DNA of 64,000 nucleotides from positions 1 through 64,000 of IMG/VR virus record IMGVR_UViG_3300030450_002056; one strand, written 5' to 3'. Positions 49,665 through 58,319 of this stretch are shown one piece after another (position 1 is the first letter of the stretch; every line of letters begins with the position of its first letter). Position numbers and translations under genes: made by a program. Under the pieces are notes generated by a model, which was given only the letters and a program-made list of their open reading frames with translations, did no database searches and was not told the origin of the DNA. Source of the DNA: a virus.

Positions 49665-50051
49665 ATGAGTTGGAAGGATATATTGAAGAAAGAAACAGTG
49701 AATCTGACTGATTTAACTAATAAGATAATCAACCCATTAAATGACTTTTTGAATGAACAGTTAGTTATTCGTGGTGAATATGACGAAGAATTAGATGGTT
49801 ATAGAGATGCAGGAGAAGATGAATATCGTATTGGTCGCGGTAGAATAAAAATAATTCCTGATATGACCCATGATGAACATGATGATGTAACTACTGAATT
49901 TGATATAGAATATTATGGTGAAGATGATTACTATAACGGAGTAAGACTTGGCTCTTATACAGGTGGAGAAGGACATTATCTTGCTAGTGAAGATTGGTCT
50001 GAACATGATTTAGAAGTTCTCTTATCTTTATACCGTGATTTATCGAGGTAA
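49665..50051 (+). CDS. Late protein with MSWKDILK peptide
   Basis: 128 residues. After the peptide comes a short helix, then an acidic Tyr-rich domain (EYYGEDDYYNG). First of a run of small late proteins behind the portal sharing this N-terminus. Confidence 0.65.
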   Translation: MSWKDILKKETVNLTDLTNKIINPLNDFLNEQLVIRGEYDEELDGYRDAGEDEYRIGRGRIKIIPDMTHDEHDDVTTEFDIEYYGEDDYYNGVRLGSYTGGEGHYLASEDWSEHDLEVLLSLYRDLSR

Positions 50052-50056
50052 TTAAA

Positions 50057-50323
50057 ATGAGTTGGGAAGATACAATTAAAAGATTACCGGATGCTAGTTA
50101 TGTTAGCAATTTCCCTAAACCAAAGCAAAGTTTAATTGATAGGGCAAAAACAAATTTAGACCAAGAAAAAGCAGCAAGGCATCTTAGTGGTAGTTATGGT
50201 CAATGTAAAGTTAAAAGATGTGGTGCTACCACTTGTCGTTCAAACAAAGATATGCGATGTATGTTAGATGAAATTTATATTGATGATAACGGACATTGCC
50301 AACAATTTGTAAGGAAGGAATAA
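50057..50323 (+). CDS. Late Cys-rich protein with MSWEDTIK peptide
   Basis: 88 residues. Peptide, basic linker, then CKVKRCGATTCRSNKDMRC...HCQQF with five cysteines, a compact metal or disulfide fold. GGTAATTAAA precedes the ATG. Confidence 0.65.
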   Translation: MSWEDTIKRLPDASYVSNFPKPKQSLIDRAKTNLDQEKAARHLSGSYGQCKVKRCGATTCRSNKDMRCMLDEIYIDDNGHCQQFVRKE

Positions 50324-50325
50324 CT

Positions 50326-50538
50326 ATGGATGAAACAAAAGTAAAAGAATTAGAAAAACAATTAGCAGACGCAAGAGCAGAAATGCACAATAATAACAGA
50401 GTAGAAATAAATCGGAATTTAGACGCAGTGGGTATTGATTTATCTACAACCGTTGAGAAAAAGATTCCAGATTCAAATGATATTCCTGATGTTATATTAA
50501 TGCCTAAGAAAAAAAGGCGACCTGAAAATAAGTGGTAA
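50326..50538 (+). CDS. Small coiled-coil late protein
   Basis: 70 residues read from ATG 50326 after AAGGAAGGAATAA. N-terminal coiled coil (VKELEKQLADARAEM), basic end. Lacks the late-module peptide. Confidence 0.55.
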   Translation: MDETKVKELEKQLADARAEMHNNNRVEINRNLDAVGIDLSTTVEKKIPDSNDIPDVILMPKKKRRPENKW

Positions 50539-50540
50539 AT

Positions 50541-51863
50541 ATGCCAGTTTTATCTAAAGCAGACCTCTTTAGGGAGATTTCCCTACCTGCTTCAGATGAA
50601 ATCAAAAAACAATTTAGCCCCAATGTTAAGAATATCTTAAGGAATGATTTAGGTATAGAACCACATTTTATTCGTAATTTAGAAAGGGCAGTAAATAACA
50701 CCCCAAATTCTTTTAAGGAGAAACTTAGAAGACAATTCAAAGATAGCGATTTAATGGTTGTTCCTTCTAAAAAAGGAAAATATATGCATTTCCCTGAGAA
50801 GTATGGAAAAAACCACCCTACTCATGCGGGTGAATACAAACCTAAAGTTATGGATAATGATAGTCTTATTGTTGCTATTAATGGGTATATTGATGTATTT
50901 GAAGGAATATTAGAAGAAGTAAGTAAGATTCCATTAGAAATGAAACTTAGAGTTTTAGAAGGTCAATTAGAAAACCCAGATAGTATTCGTGAATATGTTA
51001 GTGATGGTGTAGCAGATTTATTAATTGAAAGCCCTAGAACATATGACCAAATAGATACAGCAACAAGAACATTAAAGGTATTTTTGAAGCGCATTAAGAG
51101 AAATATAAAACCTGAAAAGGAATCTTTTGTTGGTTTTAATAAAGCCTTAAAAAAAGCAATTAAGGAATATTCCATAAGTGACTTAAAAGAAAATTGGCAT
51201 GGTTCTTATTCAGAATTTGCAAATGCATTTGGATTTTCTTCACAAAAAACCGTTAATGTGTTTTTAAAGAATTATGAAGATGGTAAATTAGCAGTAGAAA
51301 CTCTTGCTATTTTGAATGAAGAATTCGATGGGAAAGAAGGAATAGAGATATTTAAAGAAATGTTAAAAGAAGTAGGTATGAAAACAAGAAGTTTCAAATT
51401 TACAGAAGAAACTAAAGTTCAGGATTACTTTAATATTAGTTTATCTAAGTTATTGAAAGAAATAGAAAAGGCCTCAAACCCTAGTGCTGGATTTGGAGAA
51501 ATTAAATATTTTTTTAGATTAAAAGAAAATACCTTTTTGGATTATGGAGAAACAGTCGAAATGAGATTACTTGATTTATTAGATGATAAAGAAGAAGTAG
51601 AATACTATTACAATGTTACTCCTGATACAAATGAAGAGGATAAACAAGGCATTGCTGATTTAAAAGATGAAACATATCAGGCTGAAATAAAGGTAACAAC
51701 AAGGCAATATGCTTTCATGTATTACATTGGTAAGTTAAGGGATTTAAAATTGGATAGTTCTTTATTGACTAATGATATTTCTGATGATTATTCAGAAGAT
51801 AAATTAGAAGAGAAATTTAAATATGTTAAAGAGGCATTTGAAGAAATGGGGGAAAAAGAATGA
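50541..51863 (+). CDS. Unrecognised 440-residue late protein
   Basis: Helical, charged, family unknown. Start MPVLSKADLFREI has no Trp but LSKADLFREI may be a remote form of the peptide. Contains HFPEKYGKNHPTHAGEYKP. Overlaps the next MSW gene by ATGA. Confidence 0.6.
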   Translation: MPVLSKADLFREISLPASDEIKKQFSPNVKNILRNDLGIEPHFIRNLERAVNNTPNSFKEKLRRQFKDSDLMVVPSKKGKYMHFPEKYGKNHPTHAGEYKPKVMDNDSLIVAINGYIDVFEGILEEVSKIPLEMKLRVLEGQLENPDSIREYVSDGVADLLIESPRTYDQIDTATRTLKVFLKRIKRNIKPEKESFVGFNKALKKAIKEYSISDLKENWHGSYSEFANAFGFSSQKTVNVFLKNYEDGKLAVETLAILNEEFDGKEGIEIFKEMLKEVGMKTRSFKFTEETKVQDYFNISLSKLLKEIEKASNPSAGFGEIKYFFRLKENTFLDYGETVEMRLLDLLDDKEEVEYYYNVTPDTNEEDKQGIADLKDETYQAEIKVTTRQYAFMYYIGKLRDLKLDSSLLTNDISDDYSEDKLEEKFKYVKEAFEEMGEKE

Positions 51864-52405
51864 GTTGGAAAGAGATATTAAAAGCAGATGAATTTTGCGA
51901 TGAATGTGGAGATAGAATTAAAGATGGAGAATCTTATACTGTTGAGTCTATGCCCAAAGATTTTCATTCGGGCAAGAAAGGAGAAAGTGCAACCCTTTGT
52001 GAGAATTGTTATAATGAATTAGATTTGCCTACTAAAGATTGGACTAAAGACCTTGACCCTTTCTTATTTATGCCAGATAAAAAGAAAACACTCGAAAAGG
52101 CAGATATTGGTCTTCTTTCTAAATTAGAAGGTAAAGAGAAAAAGAGATTAAAGAAAGTATTACAGTCTGCTCAACCAACTGAATACTTTGGGCAGGATTT
52201 AACTAAACTATCTAATTTAATAGATGAAATGCAAAAGTTAGATTTGATTAAGTCTGATGAAAAATTATCTAAGAAGATGAAAGGCTTTGAAGAAACTAAT
52301 TTAGATATTGTAGCATCTGCCGCAGAATTAAGAAAGGACTATGAAACTCTATACAATCAATTGAGAGGGATTGTATATCCAAAAAGTAAAGGTGATATGA
52401 AATGA
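51860..52405 (+). CDS. Late zinc-ribbon protein with MSWKEILK peptide
   Basis: 181 residues. Directly after the peptide comes CDECGDRI...CENCYNE, a C4 ribbon resembling treble-clef modules. A helical remainder with the acidic run KKTLEKAD follows. Confidence 0.65.
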   Translation: MSWKEILKADEFCDECGDRIKDGESYTVESMPKDFHSGKKGESATLCENCYNELDLPTKDWTKDLDPFLFMPDKKKTLEKADIGLLSKLEGKEKKRLKKVLQSAQPTEYFGQDLTKLSNLIDEMQKLDLIKSDEKLSKKMKGFEETNLDIVASAAELRKDYETLYNQLRGIVYPKSKGDMK

Positions 52406-52626
52406 GTTGGAAAGATAATTTAAAGAAGTATTCAATACCATCAATGATGTTGGTAGATTTCATGAGATATACTCAAGATTTAGCAAAGTATTCAACTAGT
52501 CTGTCAAAAAATACACTAGAGAAGGGGATGGATAACATGACAGAGGAAAAATTAGAACGACTAGGAGAGTTTGCAAAAAAGGTTCTAGATGAAATAGAGT
52601 TACTAAAAAGAAGTGGTCTGAAATGA
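52402..52626 (+). CDS. Small late protein with MSWKDNLK peptide
   Basis: 74 residues. Peptide, hydrophobic helix (PSMMLVDFMRYTQ), then coiled coil (EEKLERLGEFAKKVLDEIEL). ATGA-coupled on both sides to other peptide-bearing genes. Confidence 0.65.
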   Translation: MSWKDNLKKYSIPSMMLVDFMRYTQDLAKYSTSLSKNTLEKGMDNMTEEKLERLGEFAKKVLDEIELLKRSGLK

Positions 52627-52919
52627 GTTGGGAAGATGTTGTCAAAAGGGTTGGGCCTACTAGGGTAAGAATGTTCTATAATGCGAAGAGAAGACAATCT
52701 AGCACTAATGAACATCTTAAGAGAATTGAAAGAAAACTTGATGAGTTGTATAAGGAACTAGAGGTGTTAGATGGCAAGGATGTTGCTGATATTTCTGCTG
52801 AATATTTAACAGACGAAATGTTAGAGAAACTTAACCTTCTAGGTTATGCTGAAGTTGAATTACAGTCGATATCTAATGCTTTGGAGATAGGTAAAACTCC
52901 ACAGGAATTTGGTGAGTAA
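52623..52919 (+). CDS. Small late protein with MSWEDVVK peptide
   Basis: 98 residues. Peptide, basic segment (RVRMFYNAKRRQ), then helices. ATGA-coupled upstream. Confidence 0.65.
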   Translation: MSWEDVVKRVGPTRVRMFYNAKRRQSSTNEHLKRIERKLDELYKELEVLDGKDVADISAEYLTDEMLEKLNLLGYAEVELQSISNALEIGKTPQEFGE

Positions 52920-52920
52920 A

Positions 52921-53349
52921 ATGAGTTGGAAAGAAATATTAAAAGATGTTAAAAGTGAACTTAAGGAAATGTTTAATGACGAAAAGGTAATAGAAAGGTA
53001 TGATGCAGTGGGTGATGCTGAGAAAGAAATGGTAGAATCACTAATGTTTGTTCCTTCTAAATTTCCTGACAGGGATAAAAGAGTCAGACAGGCTATTTAC
53101 GCTGTGCTTGGTTTAGACTCATACAAAGAATATCCCGAAACTAAATCAGCACCAGATTACCTTGAAGAAAAAGATAAAGAATTTCTTGCGCTAGACTCAT
53201 TATATGAAGAGTATCAAGAGAAAGGAAGAAAAATACTTGAAAAAATTTGGGATGAAAACCCATTTGATGAGAATTCAAGAGAATTTCGTGATTTAGAAGG
53301 AATGTTGGATAGAGAATACGAAGCACATGGAATAAAGCCGCAATACTAA
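52921..53349 (+). CDS. Late protein with MSWKEILK peptide
   Basis: 142 residues, acidic and helical. ATG 52921 follows GGTGAGTAAA. Same eight-residue start as two neighbours; the remainder is unrelated to them. Confidence 0.65.
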   Translation: MSWKEILKDVKSELKEMFNDEKVIERYDAVGDAEKEMVESLMFVPSKFPDRDKRVRQAIYAVLGLDSYKEYPETKSAPDYLEEKDKEFLALDSLYEEYQEKGRKILEKIWDENPFDENSREFRDLEGMLDREYEAHGIKPQY

Positions 53350-53359
53350 GGTGATTAAA

Positions 53360-53560
53360 ATGAGTTGGAAAGAAATATTAAAAGAAATGTCAGATGATGA
53401 CTTAAAAGAACAGTATGATGAAATGCTAGATGAAATATATCCGGAGATTAAAATAGGCACACTTACCTTTTCTCCATCTAGGGTGCTTAGGGAATTAGAC
53501 CCTACAGCATATAGAATAGGATTAAGTGAATATGAAGATTCCTTAATGGAGGATGAATAA
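53360..53560 (+). CDS. Small acidic late protein with MSWKEILK peptide
   Basis: 66 residues. ATG 53360 follows AAGGTGATTAAA. Acidic, helical; contains PSRVLRELDPTAYR. Function unknown. Confidence 0.65.
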   Translation: MSWKEILKEMSDDDLKEQYDEMLDEIYPEIKIGTLTFSPSRVLRELDPTAYRIGLSEYEDSLMEDE

Positions 53561-53561
53561 A

Positions 53562-53792
53562 ATGACGGAAGAAAATGAAATGTTAATGCTCTTGAAAGAG
53601 TTAGTTGAAAAAGTGAAAAGTTTAGAAGAAACGGTGTATAACCAAGATAACCTATTAATGAAATCAGGTTATGTTAAAGTCAATACTCCTAAACCAATGA
53701 TGGGCAATAATACTGCACCAACGGGTGATATAATTTCTAAGATGGAATGGGACGATATACATAAAATCGTTGAGCAAATAGGAGGCAATTGA
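53562..53792 (+). CDS. Coiled-coil late protein with C-terminal MEWDDIHK peptide
   Basis: 76 residues. N-terminal coiled coil (LKELVEKVKSLEETV); the C-terminus, SKMEWDDIHKIVEQIGG, resembles the C-terminus of the protease/scaffold protein (SSMSWGDIHNLARKF). This links the small proteins to the scaffold. Confidence 0.6.
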   Translation: MTEENEMLMLLKELVEKVKSLEETVYNQDNLLMKSGYVKVNTPKPMMGNNTAPTGDIISKMEWDDIHKIVEQIGGN

Positions 53793-53793
53793 A

Positions 53794-54531
53794 ATGCCAG
53801 AAAAAGTAACAAAAGAAGAGAAATTAATTGAAGTAGCAATAATGAAAGCCAAAGAAGTTTTACAGGAGTTTCAAGATGGAACTACTGTTATGTTAGATGA
53901 AGATGTAATGGGTGAAGATATTAAATTAAAAAGGCCCAAGAAAAATCCATCTGAAGAAAAGATAAAAAATCCAACAGGTGATGAAGGATATGGCTATATT
54001 GGTAAGGCAATAATGAAAGAGAGTAATCCCTTTTTAGATGATGAAAGGGATAGGAATCTAAAATTACGCATAGAGAGAATTCAAGGTGATATAGAAGAAG
54101 TAGAAGTTGAACTAGATGAAATGGATATTTCTGGTGCTAAGGATAATCCCTCACTATTTACTCGTCAAAGTAAATTGCAGAATAAACTAAAAAATCTACA
54201 GGGGCAATTGGGAGATGCTTATGATGCATTAGGTAAAGCAGTTATGCTTAAAAGAATGTTAAAAGCAGCAGAAGCGATTGATTTAGTATCTAAGATGGAA
54301 TTAGATTCTATTGTTAAGAGTAAAATGGATGATTTGAAATTATCTATTCAAGCCGCATTTGAGAAGTTTATGGCTAGTCCTATGAAAGATGCCGACCAAA
54401 AAGCATATGAAAGGGAATATCTTAGATTAAAGAAATTAATTGATAGGTTTGATGGTCATGCTGAAACTGAAATGGATGCAGAACATTCACCTGCCGCCCA
54501 TGTGAAAAGAAAATATGGATATAGATTATAG
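53794..54531 (+). CDS. Helical late protein
   Basis: 245 residues, coiled-coil rich from about 90 to 150; family unknown. LVSKMELDSIVKSKM may be a weak internal relative of the late peptide. Precedes the large ligase gene. Confidence 0.6.
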   Translation: MPEKVTKEEKLIEVAIMKAKEVLQEFQDGTTVMLDEDVMGEDIKLKRPKKNPSEEKIKNPTGDEGYGYIGKAIMKESNPFLDDERDRNLKLRIERIQGDIEEVEVELDEMDISGAKDNPSLFTRQSKLQNKLKNLQGQLGDAYDALGKAVMLKRMLKAAEAIDLVSKMELDSIVKSKMDDLKLSIQAAFEKFMASPMKDADQKAYEREYLRLKKLIDRFDGHAETEMDAEHSPAAHVKRKYGYRL

Positions 54532-54540
54532 AGTGATATT

Positions 54541-57087
54541 GTGGCTATATCTGGCGTTTCCTTTGAAAAAGAAAAAAATGCGCTATCCAAGCGTGTTTTA
54601 GATTTCTTTGAGAGGACTCGCTATTCTTATTTATCTGCGAAAGAAGACCCAAATAAATATGGTAAAAAATGGAGAGCAACAGTTAAGTCTATTCGTGAGT
54701 CATTTGATGGCTTAGATTCTTTTACTAGAGTATTGAAGAAATACATTGATGAAGACGCAGTATTTGATGATAATGTAGAAGACCCTAATTCAACTCAAGC
54801 CAAGCGACTATATGATGCGATTAAAGAAATGAGGTTTCAATCTGAAGAAGTTTCTGACCCATTCGCTAATCAGTTGGGTGAAGAAGTAATTGATGTATTA
54901 CTCAATAATTCTAGTGTCTTTGCGGCCTTTATTCACTATGCCCTTCGCAAACATTCCCTCCCTATCCCTGCATCGGCATGGAAAAAACACGGCCTTAAGC
55001 CCGATGAAATAACTCAAAATGCCAACGGATTAGATTTAGAGATGAAAGATATACCCTTATACATTTCAGAACACTATGGGGAAGATAAAGACACTAAGCG
55101 TATCAAAACCAAATTTAAAAGCGTTTTGTCTATCCTAAAGAAAGTGTTTCTTGAGGAATATAGCGAAAAAGAATGGGATGCTCTAATTGATATAGATATT
55201 AAAAAGTCTGAAAAGAGTTCAGATGAGAAGTCTGAGATTAATTTCCTAACCCCTAATAAACCAATGTATCGAATATTTGAATTAAAAGACTTAGAGCAAT
55301 TGAAAGGTTTTTCTGGTGAATATGTAGTTCAAGAAAAATATGATGGTATGAGAGTGCAAATCCATAAAAATGGTAAAACCATTAAAATTCTTTCTTATAA
55401 CCAAAAAGATATTTCTGATAAATGTCCAGAGCAAATAGAAAGATTGCGTGGAAAGGAAATAGGGAACTGTATCTTAGATGGAGAGTTAATGATATTTAAG
55501 AACGGTAAAGCATTACATAGGGCCGCTACAATTTCACACATTTTTAAGAAGCCTATTGAAGATAGCCAATTAAGACTTCATGTTTTTGATATTATGGAAC
55601 ATGATGATAAAGATTTAATAGATGAACCTTTGAGGGAAAGAATTAATATTCTGTTATATCAATATGCTCAACATTCATCTGAAGAATTAGCATATCCTTC
55701 AAAGAAAGACACTAGAATTGCAGATTCTATAAAAGAAGTAGGGGATTATTCTGAAGAAATAATGAATCTACCCGCTTCTGAAGGTGTGGTTATTAAAGAT
55801 ATTGAATCTACATATCAATTAGGTTCAAGGAAAAATCCTAAGTGGGTTAAATGGAAGAAATTTGTTGATTTAGATGTTATTGTCTTGGATGATAAAACAA
55901 CAAAGAGTGGTCTTCATTCATATACTTTAGGTATTGGCCCATTATCCGCAGAACAAGCCCGTTCTTATAAGACTGTAGAATTGAAAGATAAAGCATATCT
56001 TTCTGTAGGTAAAGCACTAAACACTAAGCAATCCGTTAAGGTGGGTAGTATTGTTAGAGTTAAGGTGGATGAGGTAAAGAAGACTAAAGAGGGTTTTAGT
56101 TTATTCTCAGCGAAAGTTATTGAAATTCCTGAAGTGACTCAATCAGATAAATTAGAAACTTTAGAGTTATTATCAGACAAAGCCAAAAAATCAATTTGGG
56201 AAGATTTAGATAAGCCGTTTAAATATAAATTAAAAGGCGTAAAGAAAATGTATATTACTGATGAAATACATGGGGAAGCAGAAATTCTTATGAAATCTAA
56301 TTTAGATGGATTTACTATTTACGGTTTTAATGGTGATAGTTTAATGGAGAAACAAGCCCTATACGATATAGATGTTTGGAAAGAAGATTTACAAATTGCA
56401 CTTAAAAGTGTTCGTTCTGAGTTAAGAATGGCTATTAAAAATAAATTAATTGAGTGGGAAGAACCTGTAGAATTTGATAAAATACAAGAGTTTGTGTTAG
56501 AAAATTATATTGACCATTTTAAAGGGCCGGCATTTAATAGTGATGTAAAGAAATTAAAGAAGTGGTTAATTAGGCAAGAAGATATTGTTTATCATCGCAC
56601 TAATGATATATTTTCAGTGAACCCTACTGATATAGCAAAGGATGAAAAGGTTAATCCAAAAGAAGGTAAATTTACAATTACAACTACTGAAGATGATAAC
56701 TTATTATTAATTTATGTTGTAAATGATAAAAGGTTAGCGTGGTTAATAGATATTGAAGATTCTTCTGATATTTATAACTTATTTGGTAAATCTAATAAAT
56801 TTCCTGCTAAAATTGTTTTGGGTAATGCTAGAGAAAGTAAAATATTAGATAAAGGAATTATTACTCTTGGTGTTCAAAGGGACGGTTATCACGAATTTAA
56901 ATTAGCAGGTGATAAATTTGATACTAGATTGCATATTAGGGTTGTTCCTTTAAATGATGAAAAACATTGGGTAGTTTGGACAGGAAAGAAACAAACTATG
57001 CTAGAATCAAAGGATGACGATGGTTTGTGGGATATTACCGAAGATAGATATAAAAATTTACCCCTGCCCGAAGGCAATCCCGCTTAG
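54541..57087 (+). CDS. Second ATP-dependent DNA ligase, multidomain, in virion module
   Basis: 848 residues from GTG 54541. About 255 residues of unique helical sequence come first. The adenylation domain has motif I EKYDGMR (Lys266), LDGELM, HVFDIM, EGVVIKD and WVKWKK. An OB domain extends to about residue 540, and about 300 further residues follow. Part of the last domain (RDGYHEFKLAGDKF followed by a WVVWTGKK end) is faintly like the LigD 3'-phosphoesterase fold but lacks its His-rich site. All catalytic motifs are intact. It differs from the early ligase at 12263 in domain plan, and its place among head genes suggests a packaged or late repair/end-sealing role. Confidence 0.82.
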   Translation: MAISGVSFEKEKNALSKRVLDFFERTRYSYLSAKEDPNKYGKKWRATVKSIRESFDGLDSFTRVLKKYIDEDAVFDDNVEDPNSTQAKRLYDAIKEMRFQSEEVSDPFANQLGEEVIDVLLNNSSVFAAFIHYALRKHSLPIPASAWKKHGLKPDEITQNANGLDLEMKDIPLYISEHYGEDKDTKRIKTKFKSVLSILKKVFLEEYSEKEWDALIDIDIKKSEKSSDEKSEINFLTPNKPMYRIFELKDLEQLKGFSGEYVVQEKYDGMRVQIHKNGKTIKILSYNQKDISDKCPEQIERLRGKEIGNCILDGELMIFKNGKALHRAATISHIFKKPIEDSQLRLHVFDIMEHDDKDLIDEPLRERINILLYQYAQHSSEELAYPSKKDTRIADSIKEVGDYSEEIMNLPASEGVVIKDIESTYQLGSRKNPKWVKWKKFVDLDVIVLDDKTTKSGLHSYTLGIGPLSAEQARSYKTVELKDKAYLSVGKALNTKQSVKVGSIVRVKVDEVKKTKEGFSLFSAKVIEIPEVTQSDKLETLELLSDKAKKSIWEDLDKPFKYKLKGVKKMYITDEIHGEAEILMKSNLDGFTIYGFNGDSLMEKQALYDIDVWKEDLQIALKSVRSELRMAIKNKLIEWEEPVEFDKIQEFVLENYIDHFKGPAFNSDVKKLKKWLIRQEDIVYHRTNDIFSVNPTDIAKDEKVNPKEGKFTITTTEDDNLLLIYVVNDKRLAWLIDIEDSSDIYNLFGKSNKFPAKIVLGNARESKILDKGIITLGVQRDGYHEFKLAGDKFDTRLHIRVVPLNDEKHWVVWTGKKQTMLESKDDDGLWDITEDRYKNLPLPEGNPA

Positions 57088-57116
57088 TTCATATAGTGAA
57101 AGGTGAAGTGTAGTTT

Positions 57117-58307
57117 ATGTTAGAGCGGCCAGTTCTAATGAAGCAAGAAACTAAAGACTTCACAATACTAAAGTCAGATGATTTAATTATAGGTGGATAT
57201 GCTTCAATAGAAATGGTAGATAAGCAGAACGATTTAATTACTTTACAAGCATTACAAAAAGCAGTTAAAGATTACATGGGAGAAAAGAAATTCAGAAATG
57301 TAATGTCTAATCATTCAAATGTTCAAGTAGGAGAAGTAGTAGATTCTTATAGAGATAAGAACGGAGTAGTCCATAAATCTCAAGTTGATGATGTAGGATT
57401 TTATGTTGTTATTAAATTAAGAGATGATATTGAAAAAGCCAAAGAAATATCAAGAGGAATTAGAAAAGGCACATTACGTTCATTTAGTATAGGAGGACAA
57501 GCGATTTCAAAACGCAAAAGAAAATCAAATGATTTTGGCGAATATAATGAAATTGATGAGTTAGAGTTGCATGAAGTCACAATTTGTGAAAAAGGAATAA
57601 ACCCAGAAGCAAAGTTTGATATATTAAAAGAAGAAAAAAACAAAGGTGAAAAAATGACTGAAAAATTGGAAAAAGCCCTTGAGGAGTTAAATGACCTGAT
57701 GAAACAGGTTAATGAACTCCAAAAGGAAGAAGAAACGCCACTTGAGGCAGACATGGAATACATGGCTACTGAAGGTGAAGCCGAAGAAGAGTTGGAATTA
57801 TCCGATGACTCTTTAGGCGAAGATGAAGCAGAAAAAGCACTGGATGAAGATAGCACCCGTGATTATGAAGCCGGAGAAGAAGTAGTAAGTGGCGGAACGC
57901 CAACTGCAACACCTGCTCCACTAAAGGTTTCAAAAGAGTGGGATTCGTCTGAATTCACTACGCTTGACTTATCTGTTGAGAATGTCGAAAAGGCATATGA
58001 ACAGTTTAAGGCAGAACAACTAGAAAAGATTGCTTATGATAGTATGAATAAGCACTTTGAGAGCAGGTTTGCTACAGAGCAATCCATTAGAAAGGCATCT
58101 GTTGAGCGAAATGAATATGACGCTCGTTCAGAAGTAGCCGAACTAAAAGAACAGTTCGCAGACCTACGCAAATCATTAACAACAGAAAATTCGCAAATAG
58201 TAAAAGAGGAATCAACAGTTTCTCTACCGGATGGTTTTCCAACCACATCTGAAGAATTATCTTCGATGAGTTGGGGAGATATTCACAACTTAGCGAGGAA
58301 ATTTTAA
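57117..58307 (+). CDS. Prohead protease fused to scaffold
   Basis: 396 residues. The N-terminal 180 residues are an HK97/U35-type prohead protease with the His in MSNHSNVQVGEV, the Ser in RSFSIGG and the ELHEVTI strand. The C-terminal 215 residues are an acidic coiled-coil scaffold ending SSMSWGDIHNLARKF, which matches the peptide on the small late proteins. The protease would mature the capsid after assembly. An internal start at 57654 may give the scaffold alone. ATG is the first of several; TTATG at 57118 with GGTGAAGTG upstream. Confidence 0.82.
   Translation: MLERPVLMKQETKDFTILKSDDLIIGGYASIEMVDKQNDLITLQALQKAVKDYMGEKKFRNVMSNHSNVQVGEVVDSYRDKNGVVHKSQVDDVGFYVVIKLRDDIEKAKEISRGIRKGTLRSFSIGGQAISKRKRKSNDFGEYNEIDELELHEVTICEKGINPEAKFDILKEEKNKGEKMTEKLEKALEELNDLMKQVNELQKEEETPLEADMEYMATEGEAEEELELSDDSLGEDEAEKALDEDSTRDYEAGEEVVSGGTPTATPAPLKVSKEWDSSEFTTLDLSVENVEKAYEQFKAEQLEKIAYDSMNKHFESRFATEQSIRKASVERNEYDARSEVAELKEQFADLRKSLTTENSQIVKEESTVSLPDGFPTTSEELSSMSWGDIHNLARKF
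57654..58307 (+). CDS. Nested scaffold protein from internal start
   Basis: In frame within the protease gene, AAAGGTGAAAAAATG matches the ribosome binding site and spacing used at 60157 and 60444. The product (217 residues, MTEKLEKALEELN start) would be exactly the scaffold part, as in lambda Nu3 within C. Supported by sequence only. Confidence 0.55.
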   Translation: MTEKLEKALEELNDLMKQVNELQKEEETPLEADMEYMATEGEAEEELELSDDSLGEDEAEKALDEDSTRDYEAGEEVVSGGTPTATPAPLKVSKEWDSSEFTTLDLSVENVEKAYEQFKAEQLEKIAYDSMNKHFESRFATEQSIRKASVERNEYDARSEVAELKEQFADLRKSLTTENSQIVKEESTVSLPDGFPTTSEELSSMSWGDIHNLARKF

Positions 58308-58319
58308 GGAGATGAAAAA

